From positions 26,657 through 90,656 of the forward strand of contig DHON01000105.1 in the NCBI GenBank assembly GCA_002409965.1: DNA of 64,000 nt, given 5' to 3'. The notes under the pieces were generated by a model. The model was given only the letters and a program-made list of their open reading frames with translations, had not been told where the DNA came from and did no database searches. The number at the start of each line of letters is the position of its first letter. The stretch's first letter is position 1. The translations under genes and the position numbers were made by a program. The DNA comes from Firmicutes bacterium UBA5389 (lineage in GTDB: Bacteria; Bacillota; DTU025). Shown piece by piece: positions 36,392-45,243 of this stretch.

Positions 36392-36687
36392 TTGATTTCA
36401 GCAAGTCATGATGCTTCTGCCTTTGATGCCAAGGCATTTGGCAGCACTCGGCCATGATCATCAATGTGCGCATTGCTTTGGTGAGCACAGCAACCATCAT
36501 GTAGTCATACATGCCTTGGCCAATGAAGTAGCCGTGCCCAAGCCTGCACTACCTCAGAGGATGTTCTCTGACTTCGTCATGAAGAGTGAGATAATGGCAA
36601 GGCCGTATCAATCCTTCTCACCCAATGACCAACTCTGTGTGCTCAGTGTGTTTCTCCTTAGTTGTACTGGACTACTGTGGACCATCA

Positions 36688-38067
36688 TCACATCATCCAT
36701 ACATTGCCTATAGTATCGTCGGCTTCCGTGGTCACATTCCTCGTATCCAACACTGCGCTCGCAGACTGAACTACTGACCCATAATCCACACTTGAGTGCC
36801 CAGTCAGAACCACCACTAAGTCTGCACCACCAACCTTCTCCGCACTAAGGTTGTATACGGAATCCAACCTGGCAGACTGCCTTCCCTCGTACGTGCCTTG
36901 ACTCTGCAGCTGCACCTCCATACTTGGCACATACGGGTCATAGTACTCTACCTCGCAGCCTTCCTTCATCAACAGCTGGATCACCTTGAGTGCAGGCGAC
37001 TCCCTCATATCAGGCAGATCTTCCTTGTACGTGACCCCGAGCACTAGCACCTTGGATCCCCGTAGTGACTTGCCCTGCAGTCCGAGTATCCGTTCTGCCT
37101 TCTGGACCACGAAGTAAGGCATCGATAGGTTTATCTCCCCCGCAAGCTCAATGAAGCGGGTTGAAAAGTCATATTCCCGCGCCTTCCACGCAAGGTAGAA
37201 CGGATCCACAGGGATGCAATGACCGCCCACGCCCGGGCCAGGATAGAATGGCTGAATGCCGAAAGGCTTAGTGAACGCCGCATCAAGCATCTCCCATACA
37301 CTGATTCCCATTCGATCGCATAGAAGCGCCATCTCGTTGACAAGCGCTATGTTGACCGCACGATACGTATTCTCAAAAACCTTCGCCATCTCTGCCACGG
37401 CAGGCGAAGAGCACTCTATGACCTTCATGATGGTCTCCCCGTAGAACGCCGCGGCTACGTCAGTACAGGCCTGGGTAACCCCGCCTACCAACTTGTTGGT
37501 GTTCTGCGTGGTGTATCGCTTGTTCCCCGGATCCACTCTTTCAGGCGAATGCACTAGGAAGAAGTCCTTCCCTACCTCAAGCCCTGTAGCGGCAAGCTTG
37601 GGGAGTATTACCTCCTCAGTAGTGCCAGGGTACGTAGTGCTTTCGAGGGATATTAGCTGGCCTGGGTGCAGATGCTTCGCGATTTCCCCGGTCACATTCT
37701 CTATGTACTGAAGGTCAGGCTCTCTATGCACGGTAAGCGGCGTTGGAACACATATGATGACTACATCTGCGTTGCCTAGCTCAGAAAAGTCGGTGGACGT
37801 GCGCAGCTTCCCATCCAGGACAACCTTCCTGAGCTCCTCATCCTTCACATCACGGATGTAGTTTTCGCCCCGGTTCACCATTGCAACGCGCTCTTCATTG
37901 CGGTCGAACCCTATGACGGGAAAGCCCACCTTGGCCTTCTCCACCGCCAACGGAAGCCCCACATACCCAATCCCGACGACCGCCACTACAGCAGCGTGGG
38001 CCTTGACCTTCGCCTTGAGTTCCTGTGCATAGTCTTGTTTGACCTTGGTCTCAACCTCAAGCGCCAT
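36688..38067 (-). CDS. wbpA: UDP-N-acetyl-D-glucosamine 6-dehydrogenase, WbpA-like
   Basis: The 459-residue NAD-dependent enzyme oxidises UDP-GlcNAc to UDP-GlcNAcA. It has VVGIGYVGLPLAVEKAK for NAD binding, CVPTPL, LESTTYPGTTEE, HSPERVDPGN, EMAKVFENTYRAVNIALVNE, and GVGGHCIPVDPFYL with the catalytic cysteine; the C-terminal domain has LGVTYKEDLPDMRESPA. About 25 extra residues lie at the N-terminus. ATG 38067 follows GGAGGAAAAGG. With WbpB and the WbpD-WbpE fusion immediately upstream it makes the UDP-2,3-diacetamido-glucuronate pathway complete. Confidence 0.9.
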   Translation of the reverse strand: MALEVETKVKQDYAQELKAKVKAHAAVVAVVGIGYVGLPLAVEKAKVGFPVIGFDRNEERVAMVNRGENYIRDVKDEELRKVVLDGKLRTSTDFSELGNADVVIICVPTPLTVHREPDLQYIENVTGEIAKHLHPGQLISLESTTYPGTTEEVILPKLAATGLEVGKDFFLVHSPERVDPGNKRYTTQNTNKLVGGVTQACTDVAAAFYGETIMKVIECSSPAVAEMAKVFENTYRAVNIALVNEMALLCDRMGISVWEMLDAAFTKPFGIQPFYPGPGVGGHCIPVDPFYLAWKAREYDFSTRFIELAGEINLSMPYFVVQKAERILGLQGKSLRGSKVLVLGVTYKEDLPDMRESPALKVIQLLMKEGCEVEYYDPYVPSMEVQLQSQGTYEGRQSARLDSVYNLSAEKVGGADLVVVLTGHSSVDYGSVVQSASAVLDTRNVTTEADDTIGNVWMM

Positions 38068-38088
38068 GACCTTTTCCTCCAGCCTGCC

Positions 38089-40062
38089 TTACCGGCCCGC
38101 ATGACTCCGCAGTATGCCGCAAAGCTGCTCCACTACATATTCCTGCTCCGAGCTATTGAGCTGAGGAAACATCGGAAGCGACAGCGCTTCCTCTGCAGCC
38201 TTTTCACTCTCTGGGAAATCCCCAAGCTTGTAACCGAGGTTTTCGAAAACCGGCTGCAAATGCAAGGGCAGCGGATAGTACACCGTGGAGCCTATGCCCC
38301 TCGACTTCAGTTCTTCCTGAACAGCATCGCGATGGGAGACCCTGATCGTGTACTGGTGGTACACGTGGTATGCGCCTTCGCACGCCACCGGGCATCGTGC
38401 AGCTTTTGCTGCAGCTAGGCCCCTGTTATAGCCTTCGGCCAGCGATCTCCTGGCATCAATCCAACCTCTGAGATACTTGACCTTCACACTGAGGATAGCA
38501 GCCTGTAATGTGTCGAGCCGGCTGTTTATGCCCAGTAGTTCATGGTAGTACTTCTTCCGCGCTCCGTGCGCCCTGAGCATCGTCAGCCTCTCGGCAAGCG
38601 AGTCATCGTCCGTAACCACCATGCCCGCATCCCCAAAAGCGCCAAGGTTCTTGGTGGGAAAGAAGCTTATGCACGCCATATGCCCCAGCGACCCTACCGG
38701 CCTATCATGGTACCGGGCGCCTATGGCCTGCGCAGCATCCTCTATCACAGTAAGCCCATGTTTGGCCGCAATCGCGCTTATCTGATCCATCTCTGCCGAC
38801 TGGCCATATAAGTGCACAGGAAGTATCGCCCTCGTGCGGGCGGTCATTCTCCCCTTGATCTGCATCGGATCTATGTTGAAGGTCTCAGCATCAATGTCGC
38901 AGAAAACCGGCTTCGCCCCCGCCCTCACAATCGACCCCGCAGTCGCGAAGAACGTAAACGGCGTAGTGATGACCTCATCCCCGGGGCCCACATCTGCGGC
39001 CATTAGGGCAAGGTAAAGCGCATCGCTGCCATTGGCAACGGCAATTCCGTGCTTCACCCCGCAAATCTCGGCTATAGACTCCTCGAGCCTTTCGACATGG
39101 TCGCCCAGTATGAACCGGCCGGAGTCCACTACCTCGCCGATGGCTGCCATCAGCTCATCTCGCAGCTTGCTGTTCTGCCTCGTGAGATCGAACGATGGAA
39201 CCTGCATCGCCGAAGACGCCTCCCCTCGCGGGCATGCGCTCATATCAGAGTAGATCAGCTGCTCCGGCGGGACATCCTTCGCAACCCTGGCTGGAGTACC
39301 CAGTACAATCTTGCATGGGGCCACGTCACGCGTCACAACGCTTCCCGCGCCCACAACTGCCTCTTTTCCTACGGTCACGCCAGGAAGTATCACAGCGCCT
39401 CCGCCGACTCGCCCGCCGTCTTCAAGAGTGACGCCTTTGCGATGCTTGAACCGTTCTTCAGTGCGCCCCATGTAGTTGTCATTCGTAGTGCACACCATGG
39501 GCGCAATGAACACGTTCTTCCCGAGTTTGGACAGAGCCGTAATGTAGGCAGAGGTCTGTATCCTGGCGCCGTCGCCTATCTCACAATCATTCTCAACAGT
39601 CGCGGCATGTCCTACAATTACATTCTCGCCTATCAGGCAGCCCTCTCGAACCTGAGCCCCATCTGCCACAAACGAGCGAGAACCTATCTCGCTTCCAGCA
39701 TATATCACAGCTCCGACGCCTATCTGACACCCTTCCCCTACCCTGAGCGAAGGAAGGACACCCGACGACGCCAGAGTACTAGATTTCGCCTTTGTCGGCC
39801 GCTGGCCAAGTACTGAGTTGGCGCCAATAGCAGCATGATCTGAGATCAGAGTGCCCTCACGCACTATCACGTTGCTGTCTATCCGTACGCTTCTGCCTAC
39901 GCGGGCCCCGGCCTCAATCACCACATTGCAGCCGATAGAGGCTTCATCTTCTACGTGAACCCCTTCGCCGATAACAGCATGGGCGCCTATGGTCACCCCT
40001 GCACCCAAAGCCGCGGAAGGCGCTACGATTGCTGTATCGTGAACTCGGTCTCTACTACCCAT
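38089..40062 (-). CDS. Fusion of WbpD-like N-acetyltransferase and WbpE-like aminotransferase
   Basis: One 657-residue protein does two consecutive steps. Residues 1-275 form a left-handed beta-helix acetyltransferase with hexapeptide repeats and IAPMVCTTNDNYMGRTEE and GGAVILPGVTVGKEA, as in WbpD. Residues 285-657 are a full DegT aminotransferase: GVKHGIAVANGSDALYLAL, GDEVITTPFTFFATAG, VIEDAAQAIGA, and FFPTKNLGAFGDAGM with the PLP lysine. WbpE transaminates the 3-keto sugar from WbpB and WbpD acetylates the new amine, so fusion brings the two together, in the reverse order of reaction. The ATG overlaps the WbpB stop (TAATG). Confidence 0.9.
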   Translation of the reverse strand: MGSRDRVHDTAIVAPSAALGAGVTIGAHAVIGEGVHVEDEASIGCNVVIEAGARVGRSVRIDSNVIVREGTLISDHAAIGANSVLGQRPTKAKSSTLASSGVLPSLRVGEGCQIGVGAVIYAGSEIGSRSFVADGAQVREGCLIGENVIVGHAATVENDCEIGDGARIQTSAYITALSKLGKNVFIAPMVCTTNDNYMGRTEERFKHRKGVTLEDGGRVGGGAVILPGVTVGKEAVVGAGSVVTRDVAPCKIVLGTPARVAKDVPPEQLIYSDMSACPRGEASSAMQVPSFDLTRQNSKLRDELMAAIGEVVDSGRFILGDHVERLEESIAEICGVKHGIAVANGSDALYLALMAADVGPGDEVITTPFTFFATAGSIVRAGAKPVFCDIDAETFNIDPMQIKGRMTARTRAILPVHLYGQSAEMDQISAIAAKHGLTVIEDAAQAIGARYHDRPVGSLGHMACISFFPTKNLGAFGDAGMVVTDDDSLAERLTMLRAHGARKKYYHELLGINSRLDTLQAAILSVKVKYLRGWIDARRSLAEGYNRGLAAAKAARCPVACEGAYHVYHQYTIRVSHRDAVQEELKSRGIGSTVYYPLPLHLQPVFENLGYKLGDFPESEKAAEEALSLPMFPQLNSSEQEYVVEQLCGILRSHAGR

Positions 40063-41150
40063 TAGCGCCTGCCTCCCGAAGAGCCTAGGCCGCGAGCCTG
40101 GGCAATCCTTTCGGATTCCTCAGCAAGCGGAAACGTCACAATACTCCCTGTCTCCTGCGACCTGTACACAGCCAGGACCATCTCGACCGCAGCCCGACCG
40201 TCTTCCCCAGTCACAGGAGGTTCTCCGTCATTCCTCACAGCCTCCGCCATGCGGGCAAGAAGAGACGCATGCCCACTGCCGTAAACGCTGTCCGGATCGG
40301 GCATATCCCCCAAAGAGTGATAATAGTCTGGATCCCCAAACTCCCACCGCTCAATGCGGTTGACAGCCACCCCTCCCACCGAAGCCGATCCCCGTTCTCC
40401 GAAGATCGTCAACGTCTCTTCCCAGTTGGACGGGTAGACATTGCTCGTGCCTTCGATCGTGCCCAAAGCGCCTGATCCAAACCTGATAGCCGCTACGCCC
40501 ACATCCTCAGCCTCAATATCGTGGAACTGGTTCGCAGTGAAGGCGGCCAGGCTCTGCGGCTTTCCCATCATCCATCTCAGAAGATCGATGCCGTGAATAC
40601 ACTGGTTCATCAGAACCCCGCCATCCTGTTTCCACGTGCCCCGCCACTTGGCCTGGTCGTAATAGTGTTGGCCCCTGTTCCACCTCACCGCAACAGAACC
40701 ATGCGAGAGCCTTCCGAACTTGCCTTGCTCCAACGCTTCTCTCAGCTTTACGATAGCCGGGTTGAACCTGTTCTGGTGCACAGTACAAAGCTTCACATTC
40801 TGCGATCTGCAGGCAGAAATGAGCCCATCTATCTCTTTCAGAGTCAAGCCGATGGGCTTTTCCACAACAACATGCTTGCCCGCTCTCGCTGCATCAATGC
40901 CGATCGCCGGATGATCCCCGCTCGGAGTCGCGATGCAGACAACATCCACATCCTTGCGTTCCAGCAGCTCTCGATAGTCGTAGTAGGCATCCCCGCCATA
41001 TCTCCGGGAGAAATCATCCGCCCGCTCAGGCAGGATGTCACAGACTGCGACAAGTTCCGAGCCCTCTATCTCCGTCAGCGCCTGCGCATGATACCGCGCG
41101 ACCCGTCCGCATCCTATCAACCCAAATCTCGTTGCATTACATCTAGCCAT
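40062..41150 (-). CDS. wbpB: UDP-GlcNAcA 3-dehydrogenase, WbpB-like (Gfo/Idh/MocA)
   Basis: The enzyme oxidises C3 of UDP-GlcNAcA to the 3-keto form for the aminotransferase. It has the nucleotide-binding start FGLIGCGRVARYHAQAL, CIATPSGDHP, the VVVEKPIGLT motif with the active lysine, LCTVHQNRFNPAI and GGVLMNQCIHGIDLLRWMMG with the catalytic histidine region. Length (362) is a little above the usual 315 because of a C-terminal tail. WbpB in Pseudomonas recycles its NAD with alpha-ketoglutarate. It is translationally coupled to the WbpD-WbpE fusion. Confidence 0.85.
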   Translation of the reverse strand: MARCNATRFGLIGCGRVARYHAQALTEIEGSELVAVCDILPERADDFSRRYGGDAYYDYRELLERKDVDVVCIATPSGDHPAIGIDAARAGKHVVVEKPIGLTLKEIDGLISACRSQNVKLCTVHQNRFNPAIVKLREALEQGKFGRLSHGSVAVRWNRGQHYYDQAKWRGTWKQDGGVLMNQCIHGIDLLRWMMGKPQSLAAFTANQFHDIEAEDVGVAAIRFGSGALGTIEGTSNVYPSNWEETLTIFGERGSASVGGVAVNRIERWEFGDPDYYHSLGDMPDPDSVYGSGHASLLARMAEAVRNDGEPPVTGEDGRAAVEMVLAVYRSQETGSIVTFPLAEESERIAQARGLGSSGGRR

Positions 41151-41314
41151 GCAGCAACATCCTCCGCCTGTCGATCCGCTAACAAACCGCCCAAGTGCCG
41201 ATATCTGTTCATGCTCTAATGTGCGAAAAATGCTCCCGTTGCCTTGGACAAGTATAACGTTGGAGTTGCCAAGATGGCAATCTCACATGTCCGCCAAAAC
41301 CACTGCATCGCAGC

Positions 41315-42946
41315 TCAACTTCCACTATCCATCAGGTCAATGGCGCCTAAGATGTCCATTGCTAGGAAGCTGTTTATAGATTCGTATCTGTCTACATGGT
41401 ACCTACGAAATACTTCCCTTGACATGATCCCGTACCAGGCCCTTGGATGGTTCTCATACTCATAGTTGCTCGTCTTGAGCTTGCGATAGACCCATTTCGC
41501 GAAGCCCCTAAGTGGTGTCATCCTGATGAACTCCTTGAGACGGCTGGTGCTCAACTCCCTATCCGTTACTAAGGCCGACACACTCTTGTCGCCCAGAGTC
41601 TCCGCAGTTAGCTTCTTGACGTAAGCAATGTACAGCCTCTGCCCAATTCTGTGTTCCAACGGAACACGCGCCCAAAAATCGAACATCTCTTGATCCCAGA
41701 ATGGAAGCCACCAATCATAGCCCCAAAACTCGTATACGCGCACTGAGTTCGCAATGAACTTCGCCTGTCGCTCTTGCCAGTTCCAATTCTCGCTGAGCCG
41801 CACAGCGACATCTGGGACGAGGCAATCGGGCGCACAGAGGGCAGAAGTAATCCGGCCTTTCATCTCGTCTAGGAAGATGAGATCCTTGCCTCTCGGGACA
41901 CGGACGAGCGAATAGTGCTTCTTGAAGATCTGTTCGACCAGCTGTTCATGAGAGACTTGTCTGGCCTTCACAAACGCCTCGGGAATGTGCGAACCGGATA
42001 TCATATCTGCAGCATGGCCAGGAACGAAGACAGAATCCTCAGCAACAAGCCCTCGCCGTTTGAGTTCCCAGACTGCTGGCCAGTCCTGCAAGTGTGGCAC
42101 GGATACAGCGTGATGCGCCATTGCGTAATAAGCCTCACGCTCCTCAGTCCTAAACCACTGCCACCACAATTCGTTGCTGTAGGGGACAAATTGCCACGGA
42201 ATGTCAAGACGCTTGGCTACCTGCTTGCTGATTTCGGACTCCGTGTTGCCAGGTCGTCCATACGTGAAAGCCACTACGTTCTCGTATCCCAATCGCTTTA
42301 GCATTAGCACTATTAGCCGTGAATCATATCCACCACTCAGCGGCACAACTAGTGTTCGACCATCAGCTAGTCTCAATAGCCGTTCAAAACACCGTATCAA
42401 GAGAGCATCCAGTTCATGAGAGAGTGTTTCGGCGTCTGAGCTCGTTTCGGGTCTCCCAACAAAATCGAAATAACGCTCTGTGCTGAACTGCACCAAGCCG
42501 TCTGCAGTTTTCGCTACTAGTAATTCGCCTGCACGCAGTTGCTTTACACCCGGGTACAGTGTTTCGCTACCTGTAACATATCCCGTCATGCAGAACTCGC
42601 GTTCCGATAGCTCACTGCGTTGGAAGCTGCCTACCTTTGTCTGGACCCAACTAGCATCATCGCTTATGTAGAACTCATCACCGGTAGCACCATAAAATAG
42701 CGGGATACTCCTAATCCTATCTACTCCTGCAAGGAGCACCGACCCCTTATTGCATACGACGGCGAAGAAGCCATTGAGCAGTATCATCGACGACCTGAAC
42801 TCATACTCTGATTCGATCCTGTCGAAATACCCCAGTAGGTTCAGCGGTGTAGATGTATCGCTTCCGATGAACGCAGTCCCTCGAACATAGGCATGCGAGT
42901 CCGAGGCCACTGCACATCTACCGGTCATGTTGATATGAAACTCCAT
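41315..42946 (-). CDS. Asparagine-synthase-like amidotransferase without the N-terminal cysteine
   Basis: Class II glutamine amidotransferase plus asparagine synthase layout. The N-terminal half has FFAVVCNKGSVLLAGVDRIRSIPLFYG but the protein starts MEFHINM with no Cys2, so it cannot hydrolyse glutamine in the usual way. The synthase half has VVPLSGGYDSRLIVLMLKRLG (PP-loop ATP site) and GRPGNTESEISKQVAKRL. Homologues such as WbpS amidate uronic acid carboxyls in O-antigens. With UDP-GlcNAc(3NAc)A made next door, amidation of this sugar is the likely job, using free ammonia or another donor. Base composition and codon use look lower in GC than the flanking genes, hinting at separate origin. 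Confidence 0.75.
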   Translation of the reverse strand: MEFHINMTGRCAVASDSHAYVRGTAFIGSDTSTPLNLLGYFDRIESEYEFRSSMILLNGFFAVVCNKGSVLLAGVDRIRSIPLFYGATGDEFYISDDASWVQTKVGSFQRSELSEREFCMTGYVTGSETLYPGVKQLRAGELLVAKTADGLVQFSTERYFDFVGRPETSSDAETLSHELDALLIRCFERLLRLADGRTLVVPLSGGYDSRLIVLMLKRLGYENVVAFTYGRPGNTESEISKQVAKRLDIPWQFVPYSNELWWQWFRTEEREAYYAMAHHAVSVPHLQDWPAVWELKRRGLVAEDSVFVPGHAADMISGSHIPEAFVKARQVSHEQLVEQIFKKHYSLVRVPRGKDLIFLDEMKGRITSALCAPDCLVPDVAVRLSENWNWQERQAKFIANSVRVYEFWGYDWWLPFWDQEMFDFWARVPLEHRIGQRLYIAYVKKLTAETLGDKSVSALVTDRELSTSRLKEFIRMTPLRGFAKWVYRKLKTSNYEYENHPRAWYGIMSREVFRRYHVDRYESINSFLAMDILGAIDLMDSGS

Positions 42947-43207
42947 ATGCCATGGCCCCCTCTCCGAACTCCTGGGCTCTAGTGGGACGTCTCTACCTCC
43001 AGATTGCCGGGCATCAGGCTTCCAGACCTAATCGCACCTCGCCGCAGAGACCTATCCGCCTAATAGATGCACGGGAGGAATGTAGGCAACTACCGCATTG
43101 AGCTCTCACCGAACCATGCCCGGACGGCTTAGGTACTGCCACTGCCGGTCAAGGTGGCGTGCATTCAACTAGAAGAACCATCACGGAAGGCCGGATCCGG
43201 TCTCCGC

Positions 43208-45106
43208 CTACGCCACCTGACACGATGCAAGAAGCGCCATGAGCACACTCCGGCCCTGTTCGGGCTCTACGTCTCCGGCCAGTGCCGCCGCTATCTCCTT
43301 CATTATCGCCTTTAGCGTCTCGGCGTCCGGCTCTGTATACTTCGCCACGAATATCTTCTTGTGCCGGGTTGCGGCGGCCACCTCTTCGGTGGTGAGTATC
43401 TCCTCGAAGAGCTTCTCCCCGGGACGCACGCCGGTGTAGGCGATCTGAATGTCCCGCCCGGGCTCCTTGCCGGATAGGCGAATGATCTCCTCTGCCAGCT
43501 GCGTTATCTTGATCGGTTCGCCCATATCGAGCACAAACACCTCTCCGCCCTTGCCCATGGCACCCGCCTGGATCACAAGCTGTACGGCCTCTGGTATAGT
43601 CATGAAGTACCGCGTCATGTCGGGGTGAGTAACGGTTACAGGCCCGCCCCCAGCTATCTGCATGCGGAACGTGGGCACCACGCTTCCACGGCTGCCCAGC
43701 ACATTGCCGAACCGCACCGCCATAAACTTGGTCTTGCTCGTGGCCCCGATGGACTGCACCACCATCTCGGCCACGCGCTTGCTCATGCCCATTACACTGG
43801 CTGGGTGCACCGCCTTGTCGGTTGAGATCATAACGAACCGCTTCGCGCCGTGCTTGTCCGCCGCGCGGGCCACGTTCTTGGTTCCGAACACGTTGTTCGT
43901 GAGCGCTTCCTCTGGGTTGGCCTCCATCAGCGGCACGTGCTTGTGCGCAGCGGCGTGGAATACCACGTCTGGACGGTACAACCCGAACACTCTGTCTATC
44001 CTGTCGGCAGCGCGGATGTCCGCGATGACCGGGCACGTCTTGAGCTTGGGAAACTTGCGCCCGAGGTCCTGCTCTATCTCGAATATGCTGTTCTCTCCGT
44101 GCCCGAGCAGCACTATCTGCCGAGGTTCGAACCTAGCCACCTGCCTGCAGATCTCGGAGCCTATGGAACCGCCGGCGCCTGTGACCAGTACAGTCTGGTT
44201 GGCTAGATATGCGCCGATCTGATCCAGGTCAAGGTGCACGGGTTCACGGCCGAGAAGGTCCTCGATCTGGATGTCGCGGAGCTGCTTCACGCTGACCTTG
44301 CCATTCACGAGTTCATACACCCCGGGCAAGGTCTTGATCTTCACCTTAAGGTCCCGGCACGCGTCCATAACCTCGCGTATCACGGTCCCTGGCGCCGACG
44401 GCATCGCTACTATCACTTCATTCACGTCATACCGCTCGATTACCTCGCCCAGCCGGCTCCTAGTGCCCAGCACCGGAAGGCTGTTTAGCACCCCTCCGCG
44501 CTTGGTGGGGTCGTCGTCGATGAACCCCACGGCGGTCCGCTCCATCTCGGGATGCGCGAGCAATTCCTTGGCCACCATGGCGCCGGCCGACCCGGCTCCC
44601 ACGATAGCTACCCGGCCTGCGTGGTTCCTCGGCAAGTGCCCATTTCCGCCAGATCCGCCATTGCCATTGGATCCGCCGTTCCCGCTGGACTGGTACTCCC
44701 TCGATATCTCCGCAAGCAACCTCACCCTGAATCGGCTCACTCCGATCAGAGCCATGGCCACAAGATACGATATGAGCAAGGCTCCTCGGGACAAGGCGAC
44801 CGCAGGCCACGCAATCATGAGTGCCTGGTCAAAAGCGTAACTCATGGTGATACCGGCGGTCACTGCCATTAGGTCCCGCACACTCGAATACTTCCACAGC
44901 CGCTGATACATGCCGAATACCGACATCACGAGAACTCTGATGAGCACAGTAAAGGGCCATGCCCGTATGCACGATTGAGCCAGATCAGGAGAGACGGCAA
45001 AGTCGAACCTCACCAGGAGGCCGATGATGTCGGCCGCCATGAGGATCGCCGCATCGACTAGCAGATATCCGTATTGCGATATCCGCCAGGTCTTCGGAAT
45101 CACCAT
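43208..45106 (-). CDS. Membrane NDP-sugar 4,6-dehydratase, WbpM/PglF/CapD family
   Basis: ATG 45106 follows AAGGAAG and starts the first membrane helix; the longer frame to 45223 adds no recognisable sequence. Four N-terminal helices are followed by a glycine-rich linker (SSGNGGSNGNGGSGGNG), a CoA-binding-like domain (VAIVGAGSAGAMVAKELL) and the catalytic SDR domain with VLVTGAGGSIGSEICRQV, FHAAAHKHVPLMEANPEEA and STDKAVHPASVMGMSKRVAE. The usual catalytic Y is a methionine (MGMSKR), as in the WbpM/FlaA1 family. It makes UDP-4-keto-6-deoxy-GlcNAc, the precursor of bacillosamine or QuiNAc, and so probably the sugar used by the PglC-like transferase. Confidence 0.85.
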   Translation of the reverse strand: MVIPKTWRISQYGYLLVDAAILMAADIIGLLVRFDFAVSPDLAQSCIRAWPFTVLIRVLVMSVFGMYQRLWKYSSVRDLMAVTAGITMSYAFDQALMIAWPAVALSRGALLISYLVAMALIGVSRFRVRLLAEISREYQSSGNGGSNGNGGSGGNGHLPRNHAGRVAIVGAGSAGAMVAKELLAHPEMERTAVGFIDDDPTKRGGVLNSLPVLGTRSRLGEVIERYDVNEVIVAMPSAPGTVIREVMDACRDLKVKIKTLPGVYELVNGKVSVKQLRDIQIEDLLGREPVHLDLDQIGAYLANQTVLVTGAGGSIGSEICRQVARFEPRQIVLLGHGENSIFEIEQDLGRKFPKLKTCPVIADIRAADRIDRVFGLYRPDVVFHAAAHKHVPLMEANPEEALTNNVFGTKNVARAADKHGAKRFVMISTDKAVHPASVMGMSKRVAEMVVQSIGATSKTKFMAVRFGNVLGSRGSVVPTFRMQIAGGGPVTVTHPDMTRYFMTIPEAVQLVIQAGAMGKGGEVFVLDMGEPIKITQLAEEIIRLSGKEPGRDIQIAYTGVRPGEKLFEEILTTEEVAAATRHKKIFVAKYTEPDAETLKAIMKEIAAALAGDVEPEQGRSVLMALLASCQVA

Positions 45107-45243
45107 GCCACTTCCTTCCTTGAGTGCGCCACAAACATCAAACCCTATCGGAGAGCCGGAGTGATACTTACCCATGTCGTAACTGAAGCACCTCCGGCAA
45201 GCTAGATCCAGTTCGTGGCTCAATCAGTCAGGGCTCGATCTAG

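Noticed and set aside
43149..44036. 295-codon minus-strand open frame
   Set aside because: It is the shifted shadow of the dehydratase gene; its composition (Arg/Gly rich, no motif) is that of an out-of-frame reading of GC-rich coding DNA.
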